Source of the DNA: Acidimicrobiales bacterium
GTDB taxonomy: Bacteria; Actinomycetota; Acidimicrobiia; Acidimicrobiales; MedAcidi-G1
Length of the DNA stretch: 48,085 nt
Direction: 5' to 3'
NCBI GenBank assembly: GCA_014239855.1
Contig: JAAZXY010000012.1
Location: forward strand, 1 to 48,085
Shown here: one piece after another, positions 16,426 to 25,431 of the stretch
How the letters are laid out: every line of letters starts with the position of its first letter
Numbering within the stretch: position 1 is the first letter of the stretch
The notes under the pieces: model-generated
Seen by the model: the letters and a program-made list of their open reading frames with translations, nothing else
Databases searched by the model: none
Told to the model about the DNA's origin: nothing
Position numbers and translations under genes: made by a program

Positions 16426-16848
16426 ATGGTCTTCGTGGGTTCCCACGACCACACGTTGGACGACAAGGGCCGCCTCGTCCTTCCGGCCCGGTTCCGCAGT
16501 CACTTCACCGACTCGGCCTACCTGCTGCCCAACGCAGACTGCATCTCTCTCTGGGAGCCCGAACGCTTCGAGAAGATGATCGGCCGGCTCGCGGAGCAGG
16601 CCCGAGCGGGAGAGATCGATCCCCTTTCACCGAAACAGGTGGCCCACGCGTCGAGCATCGTCCGCCCCGACGCCCAGGGGCGGATCACCATTCCCGAACG
16701 GCTCCGGGCCTTCGCATCCCTCGAACACGACGTCATGGTCTGCGGAGCCGTCGAGTCGCTCGAGATCTGGAACGCCGAGACCTGGGCGGCCATGTCGGCC
16801 GACCGGGACCAGTCGGTGGCCGACCTCTTCCTCCGCATCGGCATCTGA
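16426..16848 (+). CDS. mraZ: Transcriptional regulator MraZ
   Basis: A 140-residue AbrB-like DNA-binding protein that forms rings and represses its own cluster. It has the two tandem MraZ repeats: DDKGRLVLPARFR near the N-terminus and DAQGRITIPERLR near residue 85, each with the DxxxR signature. The ATG has a strong GAGAGGAGG ribosome-binding site at 16409-16417. First gene of the dcw cluster. The TGGGN operator upstream indicates negative autoregulation. Confidence 0.96.
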   Translation: MVFVGSHDHTLDDKGRLVLPARFRSHFTDSAYLLPNADCISLWEPERFEKMIGRLAEQARAGEIDPLSPKQVAHASSIVRPDAQGRITIPERLRAFASLEHDVMVCGAVESLEIWNAETWAAMSADRDQSVADLFLRIGI

Positions 16849-17155
16849 TCCTCTCGCACCCGGCCGCCCCCACCCAGCGTGGGCTGGCCCCGGACACCAC
16901 TCGACACGACACACCGGACACAGGAGACCAACAGCACCCACGAGATCCGAAGACCAGGACGACCGGCACTGATCGGCTCGTCCCTGGACCGTCCCCCGAT
17001 CGGCAGGATGGGAGGCCCCTACTCCGCCCGCTTGCCATCCAGTCCGACTCGGGGAGACATCCCGACGGGCGCCGCCTGGTCGGGGGACGGTCGAGGGACG
17101 GGCTGCGGCACCGGGATGTCGGGGTCGACGGACGGGTACGGATGCGGACCGGACC
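16849..17155 (+). other. Long mraZ-rsmH spacer, possible structured RNA leader
   Basis: A 307-base gap in an otherwise gapless cluster. It is GC-rich and has no convincing coding pattern. One hairpin is visible: CTGATCGG (16969-16976) with CCGATCGG (16996-17003), one G-U pair, 19-base loop. Actinobacteria can carry the structured mraW RNA motif at this position; I cannot confirm its consensus here. A promoter for rsmH may also lie in this gap. Confidence 0.4.
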
Positions 17156-18160
17156 ATGACACAGCAGTTTGACGACACGGGGGACGGGCCCCTTCCGGCA
17201 GCTTCCTCGGAAGCAGTGTCCTTCCACCACGTACCGGTGATGTGTGCCGAGGTGCTCGACGCCCTCATGGAGGCGCCGGCCGGCGTGGTTCTGGACGCCA
17301 CGGTGGGCGGCGGAGGCCACGCTGAGGCCGTTCTCACCGCACGACCCGACCTGAGCGTTCTGGGCCTGGATCGTGACGATGCCGCACTGGCGGCCACCGG
17401 AGAACGCCTGGCCCGATTCGGCGACCGGGTGATCCTCCACCGTTCGGCATTCGGGGACCTGTCGGCCGCCATGGACGCCGTCGGAGTGGAGCGCATCTCG
17501 GGCTTCCTGTTCGACCTCGGCGTGTCCTCTCCGCAGCTCGACCATGCCGATCGGGGGTTCAGTTACCGGGAGGCCGGCCCGTTGGACATGCGTATGGACC
17601 GCCGCCAGCAACTCACCGCCGCCGAGGTGGTCAACGAGTACGACGAGGACGATCTGGCCCGTGTCCTCCGCTGGTACGCCGACGAACGCCATGCCCGACG
17701 GATCGCCCGGACCGTGGTGGCTGCCCGGCCGGTGGCCGACACGGCTGAACTCGCCGAGTTGGTGCGATCCGCCATCCCGGCTCCGGCCCGCCGTCGCGGT
17801 GGCCATCCCGCCAAGCGCACCTTCCAGGCCATCCGCATCGAGGTCAACGGCGAGTTGGACCAGTTGGCGGGTGCCGTCGACGAGGCCATTCGACGCCTGG
17901 TTCCCGGCGGTCGGGGAGCGGTCCTGTCCTACCACTCGGGTGAGGACCGGATCGTCAAGCACCAGTTCGATCGGGCGGCCACCGGTGGGTGTGCCTGTCC
18001 GCCCCGCCTTCCCTGTGCCTGTGGCGCCCAGCCGTTGGTGGTGATGGCGCGCCGTGCCGGCCGGACACCGGGTGAGGCCGAAGCCGAGGCCAATCCCCGG
18101 GCAGCGAGCGCACGACTCCGAACCGTTGAACGGGTGGAACGCCCGGTGGAGGCCGCGTGA
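17156..18160 (+). CDS. rsmH: 16S rRNA (cytosine-N4) methyltransferase RsmH
   Basis: Methylates N4 of C1402 in 16S rRNA using SAM. A 334-residue protein with family motifs in order: FHHVPVMCAEVLDAL, LDATVGGGGHAEAVL (SAM site), FDLGVSSPQLDHADRGFSY, GPLDMRMD, HPAKRTFQAIRIEVN and LSYHSGEDRIVKHQF. A CxC/CxC segment (CACPPRLPCACG) follows, as usual. The ATG follows the 307-base leader; no strong ribosome-binding site. The stop overlaps ftsL (GTGA). Confidence 0.96.
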   Translation: MTQQFDDTGDGPLPAASSEAVSFHHVPVMCAEVLDALMEAPAGVVLDATVGGGGHAEAVLTARPDLSVLGLDRDDAALAATGERLARFGDRVILHRSAFGDLSAAMDAVGVERISGFLFDLGVSSPQLDHADRGFSYREAGPLDMRMDRRQQLTAAEVVNEYDEDDLARVLRWYADERHARRIARTVVAARPVADTAELAELVRSAIPAPARRRGGHPAKRTFQAIRIEVNGELDQLAGAVDEAIRRLVPGGRGAVLSYHSGEDRIVKHQFDRAATGGCACPPRLPCACGAQPLVVMARRAGRTPGEAEAEANPRAASARLRTVERVERPVEAA

Positions 18161-18573
18161 CCGCCGTCCTGCGTCCCGTTCAGACGCCCGGGACCGCCCC
18201 GGCCCGCGCCGCGGCAGCCCAGCGGGCCAACGCGGCGGTCCGCACCAGGTTCGGCATAGTCGGACTGCTGGCGGTGGCTGCCTTCTTCGCCAGCCTGCTG
18301 GTGTTGGCCAACTTCCATGTGGTGGTGATCGGCGACCAGTTCGAGTTCGACCGCCTCGAACGGCGGCTGGAGTCCGGACTCGAGCAGGCGCAGGTCCTCC
18401 GCAACAAGGTGGCTCGTCTCGAGAGTCCGGATCGGATTCTCCGGGTGGCCGAGGGGCGGCTCGGAATGGTGCCGCCACCTGAACGCCTCCAGTTGGGTCT
18501 CGTCTGGTCGGGTGATTCAGGGGTCGGGTTGGCTGCCCCGGTCGGCGACCCGTTCGCCGCAGGAGACCGGTGA
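18157..18573 (+). CDS. ftsL: Cell division protein FtsL-like
   Basis: A 138-residue bitopic membrane protein: basic Ala-rich cytoplasmic tail, one membrane helix (about residues 33-55), then a coiled-coil/heptad region (RLERRLESGLEQAQVLRNKVARLES) and ILRVAEGRLGMVPP, the typical septum-protein ending. FtsL links FtsQ-FtsB to FtsW-FtsI. Assignment rests on topology and its place between rsmH and ftsI, since FtsL sequences are poorly conserved. GTG start overlapping rsmH. Confidence 0.82.
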   Translation: MTAVLRPVQTPGTAPARAAAAQRANAAVRTRFGIVGLLAVAAFFASLLVLANFHVVVIGDQFEFDRLERRLESGLEQAQVLRNKVARLESPDRILRVAEGRLGMVPPPERLQLGLVWSGDSGVGLAAPVGDPFAAGDR

Positions 18574-20426
18574 GTCGTCGACCGGATGCCAAGGTGGCCG
18601 AAGGTCACGGCGCCGCACGACAGGTCCCCCTCCGTTCCGTACAGGCCGGCTTCCGAGGTCGCCTCGTCTTCGTCGGTGCCCTCCTGCTGGTCGCCGCAGG
18701 CCTTCTGGTGTGGAGGCTGGCCGTTGTCCAGATCGTCGAACCGGACCGCTTCCTGGCCTATGGCGAATCCCAGCGGATCCGGTCGGTGGCGTTGACCGCC
18801 ACCCGGGGAGCCATCGTGGACCGCAACGGCGTCGACCTGGCCCTTTCCCTGCCGCTGCCCTCGCTGGTGGCCAACCCCCAGCTGGTGGACGATCCTCGGC
18901 AGATGGCCCGCCAACTGGCCATCGTGTTGGACACTGATGTCGACTTCCTCGAACGACGGCTCTCCGGTGACGGCCAGTTCGCCTATCTCGGGCGGCACCT
19001 CGACCCGGAGTTGGCCGCCGATGTCATGGCGTTGGACCTTCCGGGAGTCCGGATCCTGGAGGAGCGGGCCCGTGTCCGTCCCGGCGAGCGGTCGGCACTC
19101 GGAGTGCTCGGCAGGACCAACATCGACTCGGTGGGGATCAGCGGCCTCGAACTGGTCTATGACGGCCTTCTCTCCGGCGTCCACGGCCGGAAGATCGTCG
19201 AGCGTGATCTGAAGGGCGCCTCGATTCCGGGGGGCCAGTACACCGTCGAGCCCCCGTCCCATGGGCGGACGCTCGTGTCGACCATCGACCGGTCGCTCCA
19301 GTTCGAGGCGGAGCGACTCCTGACCGAGGGCGTCGAGCGTGCCGGAGGGCAGAGCGGAATCCTGGTGGCCATGGACCCGACCACCGGCCAGATCCTGACG
19401 TCGGCCACCGTGATCCGCGGCGAGGACGGTGAGATGCGGACGTCGGGCGAACACCGGGCCGTGACCTGGACGTACGAGCCGGGCTCCATCGTCAAGCCAC
19501 TCACCTTCTCGGCCGTGCTGGACGCGGCGGTCGGTTCGCCCGACACCGTCCGGGAGGTCCCGGGACGAATAAACGTGCATGACGCCACCTTCAAGGACGC
19601 GCCGTTGCACGATCCGCTCGACCTCTCGGTGGCGGACGTTTTGCGACGATCCTCCAACGTGGGAACCATCATGTGGGCCACCGACCTGGGCCCCGAGGCC
19701 CTCCACGCCAAGTTCCGTGAGTTCGGTCTGGGTCGGGTCTCGGCGTTGGACTTTCCCGGCGAGTCGGGCGGCAGCCTGCTGACCCTCTCGAAATGGTCCG
19801 GTACATCGCTGCCCACCATTGCCATCGGGCAGGGGGTGTCGACCACGCCCATCCAGATGGTCACCGCCTACGCCACGTTGGCCAATGGTGGAATCCGACC
19901 CGCGCCCACCCTGGTGCTCGGAACGCGGGACGATGGGGGAATGTTCGAGCCACGCCGCACCGGTCGTACCACCACGGTCATCCCGGCCACGGTGGCCTCC
20001 GAGGTGGTGGAGATGATGGAGGGCGTCGTCGAGTCCGGTACCGGCACCCGCGCCGCGGTCCCCGGTTACCGGGTGGCCGGCAAGACCGGCACCGCCTGGA
20101 AGGCGCGGCCCGAAGGTGGTTACGGGGCTGAGGGCGATCGGGACTACGTGGCCAGCTTCGCGGGGTTCCTCCCGGCTGACGATCCCCAACTGGTGGTTCT
20201 CGTGGTGGTCGACGAGCCGTCGTTGGCTCGCTACTCGGGAGGACGGGCCGCGGCGCCCATCTTCTCGGAGTTCGCCCAGTTCGCGGTCCGTCGACTGCGT
20301 ATCCCCTCGGAATCCGAGCGTGTGGGTCTCGAACAGGCTGGTCGGGTGCGGGCCGTCACCCCGGCTCACCAGCGACTGCTCGACGAGGCAGCGTTCGAGG
20401 CGGCCGCTGCTCCGACCGGGGGCTGA
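18570..20426 (+). CDS. ftsI: Penicillin-binding protein FtsI/PBP3 (septal transpeptidase)
   Basis: A 618-residue class B PBP. After one N-terminal membrane helix (about residues 30-52) comes the dimerisation domain with TRGAIVDRNGVDLA, then the transpeptidase domain: SIVK with nucleophile Ser306, RRSSNVG as the SxN motif, and KTGTA at Lys505. It crosslinks septal peptidoglycan with FtsW. No PASTA repeats. The GTG start overlaps ftsL by 4 bases. The C-terminal 50 residues after the fold are Ala-rich and poorly conserved. Confidence 0.95.
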   Translation: MSRRPDAKVAEGHGAARQVPLRSVQAGFRGRLVFVGALLLVAAGLLVWRLAVVQIVEPDRFLAYGESQRIRSVALTATRGAIVDRNGVDLALSLPLPSLVANPQLVDDPRQMARQLAIVLDTDVDFLERRLSGDGQFAYLGRHLDPELAADVMALDLPGVRILEERARVRPGERSALGVLGRTNIDSVGISGLELVYDGLLSGVHGRKIVERDLKGASIPGGQYTVEPPSHGRTLVSTIDRSLQFEAERLLTEGVERAGGQSGILVAMDPTTGQILTSATVIRGEDGEMRTSGEHRAVTWTYEPGSIVKPLTFSAVLDAAVGSPDTVREVPGRINVHDATFKDAPLHDPLDLSVADVLRRSSNVGTIMWATDLGPEALHAKFREFGLGRVSALDFPGESGGSLLTLSKWSGTSLPTIAIGQGVSTTPIQMVTAYATLANGGIRPAPTLVLGTRDDGGMFEPRRTGRTTTVIPATVASEVVEMMEGVVESGTGTRAAVPGYRVAGKTGTAWKARPEGGYGAEGDRDYVASFAGFLPADDPQLVVLVVVDEPSLARYSGGRAAAPIFSEFAQFAVRRLRIPSESERVGLEQAGRVRAVTPAHQRLLDEAAFEAAAAPTGG

Positions 20427-20427
20427 C

Positions 20428-21927
20428 GTGCGGCTCGCCGCGTTGCTCGCCGCGGCCGGGGTTGAACCAGTCGAACTGGTCGGCGATCCCGACGTGGCCC
20501 GGGTGGTCCACGACTCGCGACGGGTCTCTGACGGTGACCTGTTCTGCTGCGTTCCCGGAGCGGATCATGACGGGCATGACTTCGCCGCCGACGCGGTGGC
20601 CTCTGGAGCCGCGGCTGTCCTGCTCGAGCGGCCCGTGGGGGACCTGACGGTCCCGACCGTGATGGTCCCGTCGGCACGGGCCGCCATGGGGCCACTGGCC
20701 GCCGCCCTCCACGACTGGCCTTCGCGGACCATTGATCTGGTGGGGGTGACGGGAACCAACGGCAAGACGAGTGTCGTCCATCTGCTCCGCTCGATCCTCG
20801 AGACGTCGGGCCTCCGGGCGGCCTCGTGGGGCACGCTCTCCGGCGACCGAACGACACCGGAAGGCCCCGATCTCCAGGAGACCATTGCCGGATGGGTGGA
20901 TGACGGCGTGCAGGCAGCGGCCATTGAGGTCTCGTCCCATGCTCTGGCCCAGCACCGGGTGGACGGGACCACGTTCGCCGCCGTGGGATTCACGACGCTG
21001 GGTCGCGACCACCTGGACTTCCATGGCTCACCGGACGAGTACGAGGCGGCCAAGGCCCGGCTGTTCGATGGTGGCTTCTCGGATCACGCCGTGGTCAACG
21101 TCGGGGGCGCGGCGGGTCTTCGCATGGCCTCGGTGGCCGAGGCGTCGGGGATGTCCGTGGTGCGCGTTGACCCCACGACGGCCGATGCCGACCTGACACC
21201 GGCCGGATGCACCCTGGTCTGGCGCGGTCATTCCGTGCGGGTGGCCACCGGTGGGCGGTTCACGGTGGCCAATGCCCTGGTGGCCGCCGAGTTGGCGGTG
21301 GTGCTGGGGTGCCGAGAGGACGACGTGGCTGCCGGTCTGGCTGCGGCCGCTGCGGTGCCCGGACGATTCGAACCGGTTCCGTTGCCCGGAAGTCCGGAGG
21401 TGCCGGCGGTACCAGCGGTACCAGCAGTAATTGTCGACTATGCCCACACGCCCGATGCCCTCTCGGCCGTGCTGGGTGCCGCACGCGAAGTACTCGACGG
21501 CCCGGCCAGTGCCCCAACAACAGGGTCGGGTCGACTCCTGGTGGTGTTCGGATGCGGTGGAGATCGCGATGCGGGGAAGCGCCCGCTCATGGGTCAGGTC
21601 GCCGAGGAGGCGGCCGATGTCGTGGTCGTCACCTCCGACAATCCGAGGGGTGAACCACCCGAGGGGGTGATCGCGGACATCCTTGCGGGAATGAAACGAT
21701 CCGATCTGACCGTGGAGCCCGACCGACGCCGTGCCATCGCCGCAGCGTTGGACGCCGCCGCGCCCGGTGATCTACTCGTGGTGGCCGGCCGGGGACACGA
21801 GACGACCCAGGAGATCGAGGGTCGCCAGGTTCCGTTTGACGACCGGACAGTGGTCGCCGAGGAGTGGGCCCGGCTGATGGATATTGCGTCCGAACCGAAG
21901 CCATCTGATCCGGGTGTCGACCGTTGA
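20428..21927 (+). CDS. murE: UDP-MurNAc-tripeptide synthetase MurE
   Basis: Adds the third amino acid of the peptidoglycan stem. A 499-residue ligase: substrate domain with DSRRVSDGDLFCCVPG, ATP loop GTNGKT (109-114), EVSSHAL, TTLGRDHLDFHG, YAHTPDAL and FGCGGDRDAGKRPLM. DNPR at 404-407 is the motif of enzymes that use meso-diaminopimelate. GTG 20428 lies one base after the ftsI stop. A (VPA)3 micro-repeat starts at residue 325. There is no extra domain that could stand in for the missing MurF. Confidence 0.95.
   Translation: MRLAALLAAAGVEPVELVGDPDVARVVHDSRRVSDGDLFCCVPGADHDGHDFAADAVASGAAAVLLERPVGDLTVPTVMVPSARAAMGPLAAALHDWPSRTIDLVGVTGTNGKTSVVHLLRSILETSGLRAASWGTLSGDRTTPEGPDLQETIAGWVDDGVQAAAIEVSSHALAQHRVDGTTFAAVGFTTLGRDHLDFHGSPDEYEAAKARLFDGGFSDHAVVNVGGAAGLRMASVAEASGMSVVRVDPTTADADLTPAGCTLVWRGHSVRVATGGRFTVANALVAAELAVVLGCREDDVAAGLAAAAAVPGRFEPVPLPGSPEVPAVPAVPAVIVDYAHTPDALSAVLGAAREVLDGPASAPTTGSGRLLVVFGCGGDRDAGKRPLMGQVAEEAADVVVVTSDNPRGEPPEGVIADILAGMKRSDLTVEPDRRRAIAAALDAAAPGDLLVVAGRGHETTQEIEGRQVPFDDRTVVAEEWARLMDIASEPKPSDPGVDR
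21400..21429 (+). repeat. 9-bp tandem repeat in murE
   Basis: Three near-identical 9-base units encode VPA-VPA-VPA-V at residues 325-334, just before the conserved YAHTPD motif. The last two units share GTACCAGC. This is an in-frame loop insertion. Confidence 0.8.
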
Positions 21928-22970
21928 TCCGGATCCTGCTGGCGGCCGGCATCGCCATGGTGGTGTCCCTGGTCGGGACCCGTGTCCTGATCCTCTGGCT
22001 GACCCGGTTGCGTCTCGGCCAGCCCATCCGTGACGACGGTCCGGAAGGTCACGTCACCAAGGCGGGAACGCCGACCATGGGTGGCCTGGCCATCGTCGGC
22101 GGGGCGTTCCTGGGCTACGTCCTGAGCGACCTCTATCGGGGCATCTACACCCGTACGGGAATCTTCGTGATGCTGGCCATCATCAGCGGCGGAGTGGTCG
22201 GTCTCATGGACGACTGGATCAAGGTGGTGCGCGAGCGCAACCTCGGCCTCAACAAGCGGGCCAAGATGCTCGGGCTGTTCGCAGTGGCCATCACGTTCGC
22301 CGTCCTGATGCAGGAGCACGCTCCGACCCACACCACGCTGTCCTTCACACGGTTCGACCAGCCGGGACTCGAACTGGGGTCGATCCTGTGGTCGATCTGG
22401 GCCGTGCTGCTCATCACCGGGTCGGCCAACGCCGTGAACCTGACCGACGGTCTCGACGGTCTGGCCGCCGGAGCAGGCACCTTCTGCTTCGGCGCCTACA
22501 CGGTCATCGCCTTCTGGCAGTTCCGGTACCCCGAGACCTACGACATCGCCCATGCGTTGGACCTCGCCGTGGTGGCCGCCGCCATGGCCGGTGGCTGCCT
22601 CGGCTTCCTGTGGTGGAACGCCGCCCCGGCGAAGATCTTCATGGGTGACACGGGGTCCCTGGCCATCGGCACCGGTCTGGCCACCCTCGCTCTGGCCACC
22701 GGGACGCAACTGCTGTTGCCCATCGTGGCCGGACTCTTCGTGGCCGAGACGGTGTCGGTCATCGTCCAGATCACCAGCTTCCGCCTGTTCGGGGGCCGGC
22801 GGGTCTTCCGGATGGCCCCCGTGCACCATCACTTCGAACTCAGCGGATGGCCGGAGACCACGGTGATCATCCGGTTCTGGATCATGGCGGGGCTCTGCAC
22901 GGCCGCCGGTCTGGGCATCTTCTACGCCGATTCGCTGTCGGCCGGGGTGGCCGACGGGATCGGCGGATGA
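21924..22970 (+). CDS. mraY: Phospho-MurNAc-pentapeptide transferase MraY
   Basis: Makes lipid I from undecaprenyl phosphate and UDP-MurNAc-pentapeptide in the membrane. A 348-residue polytopic protein with TPTMGGLAIVGG, LMDDWIKVVRERN, NAVNLTDGLDGLAAG, FMGDTGSLAIG and VHHHFELSGW, all the expected MraY catalytic motifs. The start is TTG, overlapping the murE stop (TTGA). murF is normally found at this junction but is absent. Confidence 0.96.
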   Translation: MIRILLAAGIAMVVSLVGTRVLILWLTRLRLGQPIRDDGPEGHVTKAGTPTMGGLAIVGGAFLGYVLSDLYRGIYTRTGIFVMLAIISGGVVGLMDDWIKVVRERNLGLNKRAKMLGLFAVAITFAVLMQEHAPTHTTLSFTRFDQPGLELGSILWSIWAVLLITGSANAVNLTDGLDGLAAGAGTFCFGAYTVIAFWQFRYPETYDIAHALDLAVVAAAMAGGCLGFLWWNAAPAKIFMGDTGSLAIGTGLATLALATGTQLLLPIVAGLFVAETVSVIVQITSFRLFGGRRVFRMAPVHHHFELSGWPETTVIIRFWIMAGLCTAAGLGIFYADSLSAGVADGIGG

Positions 22971-24289
22971 CCGACGAGACCACGCTGGTCCTCGGACTCG
23001 GGGTGGCCGGTCGGGCCGTGCTGGATTCCCTGGTCCGCCGCGGGCTGGACGTCGTGGCCGTGGACGACGCACCGGGGGACGCGGCCCGCCAGTGTGCTGG
23101 TCGACTCGGCGTACCCCTGGTGGAGGCTCCTCCGGTCGACGACTGGGCCCGTCTGCTGGGTGGAATCGCCGAGGTGGTGATGAGTCCCGGGGTTCCCGAT
23201 GCCCATCCGTGTCACCTGGCGGCCCGAGAGGCCGGGGTGCCGGTGATCGACGAATCGGACCTGGCCAACCGTTGGGACGATCGCCCACGCTGTGCGGTGA
23301 CCGGCACCAACGGGAAGACCACCGTGGTCACCCTGGTGACCGACATGTTGGAACGCTCGGGCATCCGGGCCCTGGCGGCCGGCAACACCGATACGCCGCT
23401 GGTGGCGGCCATTGATGACGCTGAGGTCTCGACGTTCGTGGTCGAGGCCTCCTCGTTCCGTCTCGGTCACGCCGGAGTGTTCCGGGCATCGCCCGCCGCC
23501 TGGCTCAACTTCGCCCCCGACCACCTCGACGTGCACGCCGACGTCGCGGCCTACGAGGCGTCCAAGGCCCGGATCTTCGAAGGGGTGGCCCGGCCGTCGG
23601 ATGCCGTGGCCAACGCCACCGATCCGACCGTGATGGCCCATGCCCCCGACGGGGCCCTGCTCTTCGGTGGCGCCGACACGCCGTGCCGGGTCGACGGTGG
23701 GGGAGAATCCGCCCTTCTGGTGGTGGACGATGAGCCGCTCGTCGAGGTGGCCGCACTGGCTCGTGCCCTGCCCCACGATCTGGCCAACGCCCAGGCGGCC
23801 GCCGCTCTGGCCATCCGTTCCGGGGCATCGCGTACGGCGTGCGCCGAGGCCCTGGTCGACTTCAGCGGACTGGCCCACCGGATGGCCATGGTGTCCGAGG
23901 TCCGCGGTGTCCGGTTCGTCGACGACAGCAAGGCCACCACGCCGCACGCCACGCTGACCGCCATGGCCGGCCTCCCGGGGGCGGTCCTGATCGCCGGGGG
24001 TCGCAACAAGGGGGTGGACCTCTCCGTGCTGGCGGAGTCCCGTCCGCGGGCCGTGGTGGGCATCGGTGAGGCGGCTGACGAGATCGTCGACGTGTTCACC
24101 GGACGCTGTCCCGTCCATCGGGCTTCGTCGATGGATGAGGCCGTAGCCCTGGCCCACCGGGCCGCCGACGGTTCGGGAACGGTGCTGCTCTCCCCGGGGT
24201 GCTCATCGTTCGACTGGTACGGCTCGTACGTGGAGCGGGGTCTGGACTTCGGTCGGGTCGTGCGCCTGTTGGCCGGGTTCGGGGCGTGA
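22967..24289 (+). CDS. murD: UDP-MurNAc-L-alanine--D-glutamate ligase MurD
   Basis: Adds D-glutamate to UDP-MurNAc-Ala in the cytoplasm. A 440-residue Mur ligase: N-terminal Rossmann LVLGLGVAGRAV, ATP loop VTGTNGKTTVV, EASSFRLGHA, LNFAPDHLDVH, and C-terminal VRFVDDSKATTPHAT, LIAGGRNKG and LLSPGCSSFDWY. ATG 22967 overlaps the mraY stop (ATGA); the frame is open 40 codons further upstream inside mraY, but those codons have no homology. Confidence 0.95.
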   Translation: MTDETTLVLGLGVAGRAVLDSLVRRGLDVVAVDDAPGDAARQCAGRLGVPLVEAPPVDDWARLLGGIAEVVMSPGVPDAHPCHLAAREAGVPVIDESDLANRWDDRPRCAVTGTNGKTTVVTLVTDMLERSGIRALAAGNTDTPLVAAIDDAEVSTFVVEASSFRLGHAGVFRASPAAWLNFAPDHLDVHADVAAYEASKARIFEGVARPSDAVANATDPTVMAHAPDGALLFGGADTPCRVDGGGESALLVVDDEPLVEVAALARALPHDLANAQAAAALAIRSGASRTACAEALVDFSGLAHRMAMVSEVRGVRFVDDSKATTPHATLTAMAGLPGAVLIAGGRNKGVDLSVLAESRPRAVVGIGEAADEIVDVFTGRCPVHRASSMDEAVALAHRAADGSGTVLLSPGCSSFDWYGSYVERGLDFGRVVRLLAGFGA

Positions 24290-25431
24290 GTGCCGTGACC
24301 ATCGGTGACCGTCGGGCCCGCCCAGCGGGGACCCCCGTGAACCAGCCGCGACGGCCGGCCCGTTTCGTGGTGCTGGCCATCATGGCCCTGTTGATGGTCC
24401 TGCTGGGCATCGTGATGGTGCTCTCGGCGGCCTCGGTCCAGGATCTCCGGATCCACGGCAACGCCTGGTACCACCAGCGTCGTCAGCTCATCTGGGTCGT
24501 CCTGGGCCTGGCTGGACTGGTCACCACCTCCAGGCTCGACTACCGGCGGTTGCGGCCCGCGGCCATCTGGCTACTGGTGGGTTCGATGGTCCTCCTGATG
24601 ATGGTCTTCATCCCGGGCATCGGCATCAAAGCCAACGGTTCATCCCGGTGGATCGGCGTGGGCGCCGCGACCTTCCAGCCTTCGGAGTTGGCCAAGCTGG
24701 CCGTCATCCTCTACGGATCGGTCCTGCTGTCGAGCCGGCCGGTGAATGACCTCCGGGGCACCGTGCTCCCGCTGGCCGCCGTACTGGGCGGGGTGGGTGC
24801 CCTCGTCTACGCCGAGCCCGATCTGGGAACCACGATGATCATCGCGGCCATAGCCGCCGCGTTGCTCTTCTTTGCCGGGCTGCGACTGGCCGTGGTGGGA
24901 GCGACCGCCGCGTTGGGTGTCGGCATGATGGGTGCCCTGACGATGACCGCCGGCTACCGGCGTGATCGGCTGTTGTCGGTCTTCGACCCCTGGAGCGATC
25001 CGCTGGTCACCGGGTGGCAGGCCATCCAGGCCGGCGTGGCCATGTCCAACGGTGGCCTGTGGGGCATGGGCCTGGGTGCCAGTCGAGCCAAGTGGGGCTT
25101 CCTGCCGTTCGCCCAGACGGACTTCATCTTCGCCATCGTGGCTGAGGAGCTGGGTTTCGTGGCCGCCATGGGGGTGATCCTCGTCTACCTGGTCATCGGC
25201 CTGGTCGGGCTGAACACCGCGCTGCGGGCGCCCGATCGCCTGGGTCAGCTTCTGGCCGCCGGGATCACCACGTGGATCATGATCCAGGCCTACGTGAACA
25301 TCGGCGCCGTCCTGGGCGTGCTGCCCATCACCGGGGTGCCCCTGCCGCTGGTTTCCTACGGCGGGAGTTCAATGGTTCTCACCCTCACCGCGTACGGCGT
25401 GCTGCTGAACGTGGCCCGGCAGACGCCGTGA
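24286..25431 (+). CDS. ftsW: Septal peptidoglycan polymerase FtsW (SEDS family)
   Basis: SEDS glycosyltransferase that polymerises lipid II with FtsI. 381 residues, about ten membrane helices after a 25-residue polar N-terminus. Family motifs: GIGIKANGSSRWIGVG, FQPSELAKLA, YAEPDLGTTMII, SNGGLWGMGLGAS, LPFAQTDFIFAIVAEELGF and PLPLVSYGGSSM. GTG 24286 overlaps the murD stop. Its position between murD and murG is standard. Confidence 0.95.
   Translation: MSAVTIGDRRARPAGTPVNQPRRPARFVVLAIMALLMVLLGIVMVLSAASVQDLRIHGNAWYHQRRQLIWVVLGLAGLVTTSRLDYRRLRPAAIWLLVGSMVLLMMVFIPGIGIKANGSSRWIGVGAATFQPSELAKLAVILYGSVLLSSRPVNDLRGTVLPLAAVLGGVGALVYAEPDLGTTMIIAAIAAALLFFAGLRLAVVGATAALGVGMMGALTMTAGYRRDRLLSVFDPWSDPLVTGWQAIQAGVAMSNGGLWGMGLGASRAKWGFLPFAQTDFIFAIVAEELGFVAAMGVILVYLVIGLVGLNTALRAPDRLGQLLAAGITTWIMIQAYVNIGAVLGVLPITGVPLPLVSYGGSSMVLTLTAYGVLLNVARQTP

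Noticed and set aside
16359-17155. Open plus-strand frame starting at the ATG at 16359 and running through mraZ and the spacer
   Set aside because: Out of frame with mraZ, His/Arg/Pro-rich and without a ribosome-binding site; treated as non-coding.
18180-20369. Long minus-strand frame opposite ftsL and ftsI
   Set aside because: Opposite intact, conserved genes; no family motif; shadow frame.
21900-21960. Remnant or frameshifted murF between murE and mraY
   Set aside because: murE and mraY overlap; no bases are available and no MurF motif is present.
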